In this document: positions 49,796-61,642 of the stretch, piece by piece | Position numbering within the stretch: position 1 is the first letter of the stretch | Layout: each line of letters begins with the position of its first letter | Source: Sipunculus nudus | Taxonomy: Eukaryota > Annelida > Sipuncula > Golfingiida > Sipunculidae | NCBI GenBank assembly: GCA_026874595.1 | Contig: CM049311.1 | Location: 42,783,676 to 42,847,675, forward strand | Reading direction: 5' to 3' | Length of the DNA stretch: 64,000 nucleotides | Made by a program: the position numbers and the translations under genes | The notes under the pieces: generated by a model | Database searches by the model: none | What the model was told of the DNA's origin: nothing | Seen by the model: only the letters and a program-made list of their open reading frames with translations

Positions 49796-51162
49796 TTAAT
49801 ACAGATGTATATTGAATGCAAAATTGTAAAACAGATACATCTCACTGATGACAAAATCTTGAATTAATTTGACTATAGATACCAATTATTTATAATCCAT
49901 GTACAGCCATCTTTATATACCCACAGAGAGCTGTATACCTATGATTGTAAACATTGCCTGGCATGAGGAATATCTAAAAATCATAAATCTACATTTTTTA
50001 AAAGCTTTTAAAAAACATTCTTGTCAATATTAACCATAGATAACCTGAAATCTAAATGTCTAGAGGCATGATGTAATAAATGCTGATAAACTGGTGCCAG
50101 TTTAGATGTATCTGCTTCACACAGCTAACATATATGGTAAAATGACTCAATTGAATCTTTATAATTCAGCCAAAATTCATTCTTTGGAACCATAAAAGAC
50201 AATTATTATAAGAATTATTCAGGGGATTATTCTTGTAAAATATTAAACAAATTGGCCTCAGTAGTGTCAGTCAAAAATTTTTTTACAGGTTTATAACTCA
50301 TATGGAAAATACAGCAAAATGGCTAAGTTAAGCTTCCCATAACTCAGCCAAAAGTCACTGAACCAAAATCATTTGAACAAACTTGAATTATCAACATCTA
50401 AGGATAATTAATGTGTGAGATTTGAGAATTTGGCCCAGTGGTTTTTGAGGAGAAGATCTTTGTAGCCATTGAGCTAAAATGGGCTGTTACAGCATATGAC
50501 TAAATTCAGCTTCCCATAACTCAGCCAAAAGTCACTGAACTGAGACCATTTGAACAAACTTCAGAAAGCACTACCCTAGGATCATTTCTGTGCGATATTA
50601 AACTATTTGGCCATATGGTTTCAGAGAAGAAGTTTTTTGTAGCCGTCAGTATGATACCGGCACTGACGACCCCCGTACAAAAAAGGCCGATGCAGGTGGC
50701 GCCACCAATACCTCAATTTCAGACATGTGTCATGTGAACAACATTGGCATAAAATTTGGTGATGATAGCTCCAGCCGTTTCTGAGATTGTAATTTTAGTA
50801 TGCTTTTATGGACAGATGACTAAGTTCAACTTCCTCTAACTCAGCCAAAAATCACCGAACTTAAACCATTCGAACAAACTTGAGAAAGATTGTTCCAGGG
50901 ATCATTTCTGTGAAATATTGGACAATTTGGCTAAACAGTTTCGGAGAAGAAGATTTTTAAAGCTTTTTCCCTATAAAATCTAAGAAAATGCAGTTAGCCA
51001 AAAAATAAGCAAAATCCGATAGAGTTTTTTAGATGACTAATTTTTTGCATAAAATTTTGTTGTGCTAACTCTTGCCGTTTTCAAGATAGTATGGGTTAAT
51101 GTACAGGCGACGAACACCGGACGACGCAACACCATCGCATAAGCTCACAGGTTCGCTAAAAA
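49796..51162 (+). repeat. HINE-B 3' half, second copy in tandem
   Basis: Collinear with 34880-36436 (aaagcttttaaaaaacattc, the ggataattaatgtgtgagat unit, ggtggcgccaccaatacc) and ends GCATAAGCTCACAGGTTCGC plus TAAAAA at about 51162. Confidence 0.8.
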
Positions 51163-52903
51163 AGCGCCAGCCCGCATTTATTTCTGAAAAAAAGTGCCTG
51201 AGAACCATACCTTTTTTTTATTTTGGCCTAATATATATTTAATGATAACAGAGAGATGATGGACAGACAGAGCTGATCACTATATGTTCCATCTCCTGAG
51301 GCAAGAATGTTTCAATAAGATCTTAATTTTTTCTAATCTAATTATTTTCCTATAAAATAATTTTTACACATTTGCAATAAAAAAAGAATGTCCTAGTGCA
51401 CAGGTGCACAGGATTCAATGGCAGCAGAGGTGGGGGGGGGGATAGTGGGATTAACAACACTTCTGCATATACATACAGGGCAAACAAAGCCTAATCTCCA
51501 ATTTTGTTGAGGCAGGAAAATAACGAACAAATGTTTGTAATAGATCACAATTTTTTATCACATCAGTTTATTTTATTATAAGTTTATATTTCCATACATT
51601 TCCAATATAACATATATATCTGAATATAAAAGTTGATCCATAATTCTAAATTGCATCATAATAAATCTTAATCTTGTCAGATTTATAACACCACATCATG
51701 CATACAAATGTATATTTATTTTTTACCACAAAAAATATATCTTTTATAATTGCAAAACAATAAATATCTAAAAATAATAATTGATTCAGATTTCACAATT
51801 TTAAATTGTCCTTATTTATCCCTTATTTGCTTAATATTTTATAAATATTTGTGTACTTTCACATGTGACTAATTCTTAAATGTAATTTGGAGCTGCTAGC
51901 TCCAACGGTTTCTGAATTACAGCCATGGACAGCGGAAAGCCAGCCCTGGAAGGCGGACGCTGCGCCATCGCATAAGCTCACAGGTTTGCTAAAAATGAAG
52001 TTTTTTATTATTATCTCGAATGAATAAAGTCCTAGTGACCAATTTCTTGGCATGGTAGGAGATTTTGGAGACATCTAACTGTATGCCAAATTTAAGGAAC
52101 TTAGAGCTGAAGCTGGGGAGCTGAGTTCTAGCAAACTGCATAACACTAGATTGATGGAAACAATATGTGACATGGTGCTTGAAAACTTGAATAAAATCTA
52201 CAGTTTTTGATCAACTGGTTTCAAATTTTTGGTGTTAACAGTTGAAATGCTTATAAAAACATGCTTTGAAAATTAAATCCACAGCAGTTACAGGGAAAAA
52301 ACGTGCCATGGTCAAAGTTGGGCAAAATTTAAGGTACCAATTTTTTATTTTTGCTAATATTTTTAAAAATTTAAAAGATTTTGATCTAATTTTGGGTATA
52401 CAATTTAATTTTGATTAATAAAAGTAATATTACTGGAAAAAAGTGCTTAGCTTTAACAAGTTTTGTGTTAAGTGATCAAATTTCTTTCCTGATGATTTAC
52501 AAAATCCATTATGTTTGGGCCAATAACTTTTTTAAATTATATAATACAGAACTAATTTCTGGCATGTACATAGGAACTATATAGAGGATTATTTATGGTA
52601 AGTATGAGGAAAAACATATGAGTGGTTTTGATATAAGGCAGTCCTGAAGTGTGAAAATAGGTTTTTAATAAAAAATTGTGGTTTTTCCTTAATTTCTCAA
52701 AAGAACGAAGTCGCAAAGACCCAGTTTTCGGCTTGGTAGGAGATCTTGAGGACATCTAACATTATGCCGAAATTTGGATTCCTAGGTCTTACGGTTTCAA
52801 AACGTGCCACATCTACGGACGGACGGACGGCACGACAGACGGACTACGGACTATGGACCACGACTATAGCTCAGATGACTTATAATCAGCTAAGCTAAAA
52901 AGA
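51163..52903 (+). repeat. HINE-A long body with a HINE-B 3' scrap, to 3' end
   Basis: gtgcacaggtgcacaggatt and G-run near 51431, as at 28475. A HINE-B-like 3' end (gcataagctcacaggtttgc, then taaaaa) appears at 51970-51995. The core then runs from about 52300 to the (ACGG)n tract at 52815-52830 and the stem-loop ending aagctaaaaa at 52903. Confidence 0.65.
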
Positions 52904-53011
52904 ACTGGATTTTTCAATAGTAACACCACTGTTATATTAGATACACAACTGTGCTGTGAAAAGCAGAAAAATATAGGAGATGAAGGCCTAATGCCAGAAA
53001 GTATAAGAAAC

Positions 53012-53430
53012 TAGATGTAATCAGACAATGATCCTCAGAGGGCCCCTCAGAGTGAATTGGTGTATAGTGAAACTTGTCCAATCATCCCTGTGAATTGCAG
53101 AAAGATGAAACATATTCTCTTAGGGATAAGATGCGTGAAAGAAAATCACCGATTGTGCTCTGGCAGCCATATTGAATTTTTTGTCGGTCTGAAATTTGAT
53201 AGGGATGGAGTCTCCTAGGCACCAATCATCCCTTGGGATTTGAGAAAGATCCATCATATTCTCTTTGGGATATTGGGCGTGATAGAAAATCCCCAATGGT
53301 ACTCTGGTAGCCATAGAATTTTTAGCGGGTGAAATTCAATGGGATGGAGCCCTACTAGGCACTAATCATCCCTGTGGATTTGAGAAAGATCCATTGTATC
53401 CTCTTTGGGATATTGCGCATGAAAGAAAGC
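53012..53430 (+). repeat. Family E relative, ~125-bp tandem units (about 3)
   Basis: AACTAGATGTAATCAGACAA start, as at 25490. Units contain accaatcatccc, gatttgagaaagatcca, tctttgggatattg and ctggtagccata/ctggcagccatatt. Confidence 0.75.
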
Positions 53431-53649
53431 CTCCCTGACAGATGGACAGAAGGAGGGATGGACCTGGTTATCACTATAAGGCACTGCTTTTCAAAGTGGG
53501 GCTCTAATTATGGACCTTTTTTATAGGAAATATAGCCTGGAACACCACATGTAAAATATTTTGTTTTTGTGGCATGTCTGTTACTACTTATCAGCTACTA
53601 ATGTGGAAACCAACTAGGGTTGTCCTTCCAACTGATTGGTACAAAATGT

Positions 53650-53969
53650 ACAAGGGACCCATGAGTCATGGTGCTCAGCTGAACTTGACCCTGGAAGTAA
53701 AAATCTAAAATAATAAGAAACTGAGAAAAAAGTCGAAGAAGAAGAGGTAATATAGGTTATGGTTGATATGACTGGTTTTAATTGATGAGTAAGGAATAGT
53801 TGCAAATTTAAGATTTGTAGGAGAACATAGGAATATCTAACTCTATGCTGAATTTTTTATTTGTAGACCTAACAGTTTCAAAATATGCCCAGGATGGACA
53901 GCCAGACGACGGACAAAGGACCATAACTATAGCTCAGATGACTCATACTAAGTTATAGTCAGCTGAGCT
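53650..53969 (+). repeat. Short HINE-A element (~320 bp)
   Basis: ACAAGGGACCCATGAGTCAT with GTGCTCAGCTGA at the start and TAGTCAGCTGAGCT at the end, with a truncated stem-loop. It is a minimal version of the family with almost no core. It lies in the putative FAM76 intron 3' of the 54279 exon. Confidence 0.7.
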
Positions 53970-54278
53970 AAATATTGTTTTACCTTGGAAGTAAAGTTAT
54001 GGATAAACAAGATCCCAAAATGTGAATTTCTGTTCATTTATCAAAGGCGAAACATTTGCAGCAGTGACAGGTTCACAAGAATTATTTTTGCCATTTTTAA
54101 CCAACCATCCCCCCCCCCCACTCCCCCATGTTAAAGACACTTGGCCAATGGATAATACCTCCAAGCTGAAGCTGACTCCAGCAGCTGTAGGCATTAGATT
54201 TTGGCCTTAATTAACTTTTTTTACCACCGTGGCAAAAATTAAATCCCTGACCATGAGACCTGCCCCAACAAAACAGAC

Positions 54279-54380
54279 CTGCAAGCCTTCCACTGTTTCT
54301 TTATGTTGCTTCAACATAGACTGCATTTTGTTCCTCATTTCCTTTTCAGACTCAAAATGCTGTGCTTTCAGTTCTGTCAC
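54279..54380 (-). CDS. FAM76: FAM76-family protein, C-terminal coiled-coil exon
   Basis: On the minus strand a pyrimidine-rich tract ending tttttttcag precedes a 102-bp exon (34 codons, phase 0 at both ends) that is followed by a GT donor at 54278-54277 (ttgcag|gtctg). The peptide starts VTELKAQHFESEKEMRNKM and ends HKETVEGLQ: charged, heptad-like, no Pro, so coiled coil. As I recall, metazoan FAM76A/B proteins end with an equivalent segment (LTELKAD..., KAHKETVEQLQ) after an ILEKDKK stretch. That matches this exon and the one at 58686, and the exon boundary falls just before the family's final AKNRELLKQ-like block, which I could not locate in the window. FAM76 proteins are nuclear-speckle-associated with a Cys-rich N-terminus; molecular role poorly defined. 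Family assignment is from memory. Confidence 0.75.
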
Positions 54381-57300
54381 CTGAAAAAAAACACACACAG
54401 TGTCAAAGACAAGGATCCCATTCTGACCAATGAACTGTTTATAAAAAAAAATAAAACATTTTTTTATATATTTACTGATTGAAGCCACGTGTCAAAGGTG
54501 AAAGCTTTCTAAATCTGCAGAAGAATAATTGTTCTTTTATTTTCCATGGTTAGTCTAAAATGAACAGGAGCAGGCTGGATGCACATGGGACACATGTAAT
54601 AAAGCTTTACCTTTTTGATTTTGTCAATAGGTTTAGGAGCAGGCTGGATGTACATGGGACACGTGTATTAAAGCTTTACTTTTTTCTGTTATTGTCTACA
54701 GGTTCAGGAGCACGCGGGATGTACATGGGACACATGTATTAAAGCTTTACCTTTCTGTTATTGTCCACAGGTTTAGGAGCAGGCTGAATGTACATGGGAC
54801 ACATGTAATAAAGCTTTACCTTTTTGTTTCTGTCCACAGGTTCAGGAGCAGGCAGGATGTACACGGGACAAGTGTAATAAAGCTTTACCTTTTTGATTTT
54901 GTCAACAGGTTCAGGAGCAAGGGGGATGAACATGGGACACATGTAATAAAGCTTACCTTTTTGATTCTGTCAACAGGTTTCGGAGCAGGCTGGATGTACA
55001 TGGGACACGTGTATTAAAGCTTTACCTTTCTGTTATTGTCCACAGGTTCAGGAGCAGGCTGGATGTACATGGGACACATGTATTAAAGCTTTACCTTTCT
55101 GTTATTGTCCACATGTTCAGGAGCAGGCGGGATGTACATGGGACACGTGTAATAAAGCTTTACCTTTTTGTTCTTGTCCACAGGTACATGAGCAGGCTGG
55201 ATGTACAAAGGACCCGTGTATTAAAGCTTTACCTTTTTGATTTTGTCAACAGGTTCAGGAGCAGGGGGGATATACACGGGACACGTGTAATAAAGCTTTA
55301 CCTTTTTGATTTTGTCAACAGGTTTAGGAGCAGGCTGGATGTACATGGGACACGTGAATTAAAGCTTTACCTTTTTGATTTTGTCAACAGGTTCAGGAGC
55401 AGGCTGGATGTACATGGGACACGTGTATTAAATCTTTACCTTTCTGTTTCTGTCAACAGGTTCAGGAGCAGGCTGGATGCACATGGGACACGTGTAATAA
55501 AGCTTTACCTTTTTGGTTTTGTCAACAGGTTTAGGAGCAGGCTGGATGTAAACGGGACACGTGTATTAAAGCTTTACCTTTTTGTGTTTGTCCACATGTT
55601 AAAGAGCAGGCTGGATGCACATGGGACACGTGTAATAAAGCTTTACCTTTTTGTGTTTGTCCACAGGTTAAGGAGCAGGCTGGATGCACATGGGACACGT
55701 GTAATAAAGCTTTACCTTTTTGTGTTTGTCCACAGGTTTAGGAGCAGGCTGGATGTACATGGGACACGTGTAATAAAGCTTTACCTTTTTGTGTTTGTCC
55801 ACATGTTTAGGAGCAGGCTGGATGCACATGGGACACGTGTAATAAAGCTTTACTTTTTTGTTTTTGTCCACAGGTTTAGGAGCAGGCTGGATGTAAACGG
55901 GACACATGTAATAAAGCTTTACCTTTTTGTGTTTGTCCACATGTTAAGGAGCAGGCTGGATGCACATGGAACACGTGTAATAAAGCTTTACCTTTTTGTG
56001 TGTGTCCACAGGTTAAGGAGCAGGCTGGATGCACATGGGACACGTGTAATAAAGCTTTACCTTTTTGTGTTTGTCCACAGGTTCAGGAGCAGGCTGGATG
56101 TACATGGGACACATGTAATTAAGCTTTACCTTTTTGTTTCTGTCCACAGGTTTAGGAGCAGGCTGGATGTACATGGGACATGTGTAATACAGCTTTACCT
56201 TTTTGTTTTTGTCCACAGGTTTAGGAGCAGGCTGGATGTACATGGGACACGTGTAATAAAGCTTTACCTTTTTGTTTTTGTTCACAGGTTCAGGAGCAGG
56301 CTGGATGTTCATGGGACACGTGTAATAAAGCTTTACATTTTTGTTTTTGTCCACAGGTTTAGGATCAGGCTGGATGTACATGGGACACGTGTAATAAAGC
56401 TTTACCTTTTTGTGTTTGTCCACATGTTAGGGAGCAGGCTGGATGTACACGGGACACGTGTAAAAAAACTTTTCCTTTTTGTTCTTGTCCACAGGTTTAG
56501 GAGCAGGCTGGATGTACACGGGACACGTGTAATAAAGCTTTACCTTTTTGTTTCTGTCCACAGGTTCAGGAGCAGGCGGGATGTACACGGGACACGTGTA
56601 ATAAAGCTTTACCTTTTTGTTTCTGTCCACAGGTACAGGAGCAGGCTGGATGTACACGGGACATGGTAAAAAAACTTTTCCTTTTTGTTCTTGTCCACAG
56701 GTTTAGGAGCAGGCTGGATGTACATGGGACACGTGTAATAAAGCTTTACCTTTTTGTTTCTGTCCACAGGTTCAGGAGCAGGCTGGATGTACATGGGACA
56801 GGTGTAATAAAGCTTTACCTTTTTGTTTCTGTCCACAGGTACTGGAGCAGGATGGATGTACACGGGACACATGTAAAAAAACTTTTCCTTTTTGTTCTTG
56901 TCCACAGGTTAAGGAGCAGGCTGAATGTACACGGGACACGTGTAATAAAGCTTTACCTTTTGTTTCTGTCCACAGGTTCAGGAGCAGGCGGGATGTACAT
57001 GGGACACGTGTAATAAAGCTTTACCTTTTTGTTTCTGTCCACAGGTTTAGGAGCAGGCTGGATGCACATGGGACACATGTAATAAAGCTTTACCTTTTTT
57101 TAGTTTTTGTCCACAGGTTTTGGAGCAGGCTGGATGTACATGGGACATGTGTAATAAAGCTTTACCTTTTTGTTACTGTCCACAGGTTTAGGAGCAGGCT
57201 AGATGTACATGGGACACGTGTAATAAAGCTTAACCTTTTTGTTTCTGTCCACAGGTTTAGGAGCAGACTGGATGTACATGGGACACGTGTAATAAAGCTT

Positions 57301-58685
57301 TACCATTTTGTTTTTGTCCACAGGTTTAGGAGTAGGCTGGATGTACATGGGACACGTGTAATAAAGCTTTACCTTTTTGTTTTTGTCCACAGGTTTAGGA
57401 GCAGGCTGGATGTACACGGGACACGTGTAATAAAGCTTTACCTTTTTGTGTTTGTCCACATGTTGAGGAGCAGGCTGGATGCACATGGGACACGTGTAAT
57501 AAAGCTTTACCTTTTTGTGTTTGTCCACATGTTAAGGAGCAGGCTGGATGCACATGGGACATGTGTAAAAAAAGCTTTACCTTTTTGTGTTTGTCCACAT
57601 GTTAAAGATCAGGCTGGATGCACATGGGACATATGTAATAAAGCTTTACCTTTTTGTGTTTGTCCACATGTTAAGGAGCAGGCTGGATGCACATAGGACA
57701 CGTGTAATAAAGCTTTACCTTTTTGTGTTTGTCCACATGTTAAGGAGCAGGCTGGATGTACATGGGACACGTGTAATAAAGCTTTACCTTTTTGTGTTTG
57801 TCAACATGTTAAGGAGCAGGCTGGATGCACATGGGATACGTGTAATAAAGCTTTACTTTTTTGTGTTTGGCCAACATGTTTAGGAGCAGGCTGGATGCAC
57901 ATGGGACACGTGTAATAAAGCTTTACCTTTTTGTTTTTGTCCACAGGTTTAGGAGCAGGCTGGATGTACATGGGACACGTGTAATAAAGCTTTACCTTTT
58001 TGTGTTTGTCCACATGTTAAGGAGCAGGCTGGATGCACATGGGACACGTGTAATAAAGCTTTACCTTTTTGTGTTTGTCCACATGTTTAGGTGCAGGCTG
58101 GATGCACATGGGACACATGTAATAAAGCTTTACCTTTTCGGTTTTGTCCACCGGTTTAGGAGCAGGCTGGATGTACATGGGACACGTGTAATAAAGCTTT
58201 ACCTTTTTGTGTTTGTCCACATGTTAAGGAGCAGGCTGGATGCACATGGGACACGTGTAATAAAGCTTTACCTTTTTGTGTTTGTCCACATGTTAAGGAG
58301 CAGGCTTGATGCACATGGGACACGTGTAATAAAGCTTTACCTTTTTGTGTTTGTCCACATGTTAAGGAGCAGGCTGGATGCACATGGGACACGTGTAATA
58401 AAGCTTTACCTTTTTGTGTTTGTCCACAGGTTTAGGAGCAGGCTGGATGTACATGGGACACGTGTAATAAAGATTTACCTTTTTGTGTTTGTCCACAGGT
58501 TTAGGAGCAGGCTGGATGCACATGGGACACGTGTAATAAAGCTTTACCTTTTTGTGTTTGTCCACAGGTTTAGGAGCAGGCTGGATGTACATGGGACACA
58601 TGTAATAAAGCTTTACCTTTTTATGTTTGTCCACATGTTAAGGAGCAGGCTGGATGTACATGGGACATGTGTAATAAAGCTTTAC
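54381..58685 (-). other. FAM76 intron filled by minisatellite
   Basis: A 4.3-kb intron between the two coiled-coil exons: donor AAG|GTAAAG at 58686/58685, acceptor tttcag at 54381-54386 (minus strand). All but about 185 bp at its 3' side is the 69-bp array. Confidence 0.75.
54567..58685 (-). repeat. 69-bp intronic minisatellite, ~60 copies, with duplicated exon end and splice donor
   Basis: Typical plus-strand unit: aggagcaggctggatgcaca, tgggacacgtgtaataaagc, tttacctttttgtgtttgtc, cacatgtta (69 bp). On the minus strand each unit reads GTGGACAGAAACAAAAAGGT then AAAGC; the exon at 58686 ends TGGACAGAGACAAGAAG followed by GTAAAGC, so the unit includes a near-copy of the last 17 exon bases and the donor. 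Sixty-nine is a multiple of three, hence long spurious frames (518 residues plus strand, up to 136 minus strand). Variants differ mainly at cacaggttt/cacatgtta and in rare aaaaaaactt units near 56463, 56668 and 56875. Confidence 0.9.
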
Positions 58686-58815
58686 CTTCTTGTCTCTGTC
58701 CAGGATCTGTTGCTCCTTGACCTGCAGCTGTTTTTTGAGAGATTCCACTTCCTCCTTCAGCTGGGTAATAGCTATCATGTTGTCTGTACTTGTCAGATCA
58801 CCAAATGTGCTGTCA
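58686..58815 (-). CDS. FAM76: FAM76-family protein, penultimate coiled-coil exon
   Basis: Minus strand: acceptor gccttcag at 58816-58823, a 130-bp exon (one base completing a split codon, then 43 codons) and donor AAG|GTAAAG at 58685. The peptide begins DSTFGDLTSTDNMIAITQLK, passes through EEVESLKKQL and ends QVKEQQILDRDKK. TDN...ITQLKEEV.SLK..LQ..(D/E)Q.IL..DKK matches my recollection of the FAM76A/B C-terminal region. Joined in phase 0 to the 54279 exon it gives the continuous DKK-VTELKA coiled coil expected of the family. The upstream exons with the Cys-rich N-terminal region were not recognised between 58816 and 64000. Confidence 0.8.
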
Positions 58816-59055
58816 CTGAAGGCAAGAAACAATTTGTTAAACATCAACAAACTATGATTTTATCTTAGTTAATTTTATACTGGTAGGCATTTTTGACATT
58901 CCACACAAAAAATGTCACATATTCTTTGTCATTTTGCTCAGCTGATGAGCTCAGCTGTAACTGAAGATACAGTGAAATCTGTGAGACTAGCCAAAAGTGG
59001 ACTAACAGATGGTCTTATATGAAAGGTTGTCTTTCAGACAGGTTCCTTTGTATAA
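58816..59055. other. Intron sequence, no other exon recognised
   Basis: Presumed upstream intron of the FAM76-like gene; AT-rich, with cattttgctcagctgatgag resembling a HINE-A terminus fragment near 58931. Confidence 0.4.
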
Positions 59056-59310
59056 TTGATACAGTAGAGCCTTGTTCTTCCAAAACCTCATGGGACAAGC
59101 TTTATGATTGGATAAATGAACATGCCGATGAAATTTTTTGCATGAAACTGCACCAGAAATCACGGTGATTACTGCTGAGATCCGGACGTTATCATATACT
59201 GACTCACAACAAATAATGAAGCTAGCCTATAATAAACATTTGACAATCTGTTGTAACATTTTTGATTGACTGAATACATTTATCATTTAGAACACATCAA
59301 AATTATTATT
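59056..59310 (+). repeat. Diverged dispersed repeat, copy 1 (copy 2 at 61406-61642)
   Basis: Starts CAGTAGAGCCTTGTTCTTCC and shares gcatgaaactgcacca, atactgactcac and tttatcatttagaacacatc with 61406-61642. The CAGTAGAGC...ATCCAA start looks like a pogo/Tigger-type terminus, but no partner end was found. Confidence 0.6.
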
Positions 59311-59507
59311 TGTAAACAGCCCTGCCATGGAATCAATCGATTTCATACCTTCATCATGTCACGTGTGCCTACCATGATAACTGGATTGACCTGCCATGAC
59401 CTAAAAGTGCTGCCATCTCTCAGAGGACAAATTTATTATGATTAAACCAATTAAATCAAAATTCCCCAATTTTGAGCAGAAATAATCTGGCCAACAGAAT
59501 TTTTGAT

Positions 59508-60150
59508 TAAATAACGGAGGGGCACATAAACTCAACAGCTGGATGACTGCCTGAATGATGATCAAAGCCACCATGATCAAAGCTGAGCCGAGGACTACAC
59601 AAACTGGCGGAGTGGAGATTTTCACACCTACAACATGCATTTGGTTGCTGAGTTATGATCTCTTGTAACATTTTGTTTGCACAGGTTAATTACCCCGGGT
59701 TCGGCATTCTGATTAAAGCAATCTGGGGAAAATCACAGCTGGGTGGGGTAGTGTTTTTCACATCTACTGGCTGCACTAGGGTGCATTCATCTGCTGGCAA
59801 ATAATAATTTGAATTAAATTACAAATGATTAAATAACAAAGGCACACATAAACTCAACAGCTGGATGACTACTGGAATGACGATCAAAGCTATCCTTTAA
59901 AGCCAAGTTGATCAAAGCTGAGCCCAGGACTACACAGACGGGCGAAGCAGAGTTTTTCGAAGCTACATGCCTTGGCTGCTCAGTTATGACCTCTTGTAAC
60001 ATTTTGTTTGCACAGGTTAATTACCCTGGCCTTGGCATTCTGATTAAAGAGGCCAAGGACAACATGGACTGGTGGGGTGTTTTTTTTTTTCACATCTACT
60101 GCTTGCACTCGGGTGCACTAATTAGTTGGCAATATGTAGGCCTATCACCG
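59508..60150 (+). repeat. ~320-bp tandem duplication
   Basis: ataaactcaacagctggatg occurs at about 59527 and 59849, followed in both by gatcaaagctgagcc, ctcttgtaacattttgtttg, cacaggttaattaccc and tttttcacatctactg. Divergence indicates an old event. No gene. Confidence 0.8.
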
Positions 60151-60244
60151 CTGATCTGACTACATTTGTTTTGAATTAGACCTTTTTATACCATTCTTTT
60201 CTGGAATTTTCAGAATTCAAATAAATGGTTAAATTTTCTGTTCT

Positions 60245-60590
60245 CAGTTTTTTATTTTGGATGAACAATTTTTTGGATAAATGTTCTTTGGATGAACACA
60301 TACATATTGACATAAAATTATTTGATTAAATAATTTAATATGAAGCATAACATATTTGCAGTGTATAAACAAAGCTAAAGCAGCCTCAGGTCTTTTATTC
60401 AGAAAATGTTGTCTTTTGAAAATGAGGTTTTTTATTTTGGATGAACAATTTTTTGGATAAGCGTTCTTTGGATGAACACATATATATTGACATAATATTA
60501 TTTGATTAAATAATTTAATATGAAGCATAACATATTTGCAGTGTATAAACAAAACTGAAGCAGCCTCAGGTCTTTTATTCAGAAAATGTA
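60245..60590 (+). repeat. 180-bp tandem duplication
   Basis: ttttttattttggatgaaca starts at 60248 and 60428. The copies share gaacacata, attatttgattaaataattt, gcataacatatttgcagtgt and cagcctcaggtcttttattc at about 95% identity, so the event is fairly recent. Confidence 0.9.
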
Positions 60591-60701
60591 CATATGGGTT
60601 AATATCTTAGTTGTATTACAATTTGTATTGTACTGCATGGATAGGCTAACCAATATGCACAACATTATGATTACCTGTTTGTATTGATCCTAATGCAAAA
60701 G

Positions 60702-61140
60702 AAGTGGCCCATGGGCCATGACACTCAAGATGCATTATATACATGTATTAATTACTGATGTTATGATCTGATGAAAAATATTTGTAAGGAAACTGAACAG
60801 TGGGTTGAATAACTTCAATAGTGCTCAAAATCCTGTTTTTGACCAGAATCAATAGAAAATGGATAACAGCCATCTAATTAAGGGTTTCCAAGAAGATTTT
60901 ACCAGGAACTCCCTAGATGCTAACTAAGTTAGAACTTTACCAACTGCTACAATTTGTTGCCATCTGACTTAAAGGGTACTCATGCAAATCATGTTCTTTC
61001 ACATAGCTCACAGAATATAGGTCACAGTGACCTTATTTAGGGTTTCCAAGAAGATCTTGCAGGGGCCTCATTAGATCATAATTAAAGTAAAAGTTTCTAG
61101 GTCCAACTGCTACGAAATGTGCCTGTCTGACTAAAGCTAG
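60702..61140 (+). repeat. HINE-A subfamily 5' fragment
   Basis: aagtggcccatgggccatga with acactcaaga (degenerate subterminal repeat), then gggtttccaagaagat units as at 6900-7320. No 3' end. Confidence 0.55.
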
Positions 61141-61405
61141 CATTACATATATGCATATGCGGTACATATGTGTATGCAGTATGTATGCATAACGCAACCA
61201 GAAAATGATGACCTGTGATTCCATTAATACAAATGCATCCAAACTGGGCTTAACTGCAGGAGTAGAGAAGTCATCTGACAGAGGAATACCCTATCACAAA
61301 CTTTTGAATTTCTCCATTAGGTAAAAATGCGTATGCATTTCCATTCACTAACCTGAGCCCTCAAAACATGCTGCATACACATACATAAATCTATGCCTAC
61401 ATATA

Positions 61406-61642
61406 CAGTAGAGCGTCATTTATCCAAAACCCTCCAAGGACAAGTTTTTTGATCTGATAAACGATCATTCTGGTAAACTATTCTGCATGAAACTGCACCA
61501 GGAATCACCATGATTTACCTCTGAGTTCTGAACAGTATCAGATACTGACTCACCCAAATTTAAATGAAGCTACCCCATTATAAACATGTGACAATATATT
61601 GTATCATTTTTGATAGATTTAATAATTTATCATTTAGAACAC
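61406..61642 (+). repeat. Diverged dispersed repeat, copy 2
   Basis: acagtagagcgtcatttatc start; collinear with 59056-59310 as described there. Confidence 0.6.

Noticed and set aside
55113-57013. Long plus-strand open frames (518 and 116 residues, MFRSR..DVHGTRVIKLYLF) resembling a repetitive protein
   Set aside because: They are translations of the 69-bp minisatellite, whose length is a multiple of three; similar frames occur on the opposite strand, and the array lies in an intron.
54567-58685. CRISPR-like look of many regularly spaced repeats
   Set aside because: Units are contiguous 69-bp tandem copies without unique spacers, in an intron of a eukaryotic gene.
59908-60159. 83-residue frame as a host exon
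   Set aside because: It spans one copy of a 320-bp duplication, the other copy is not open in the same way, and no domain is recognisable.
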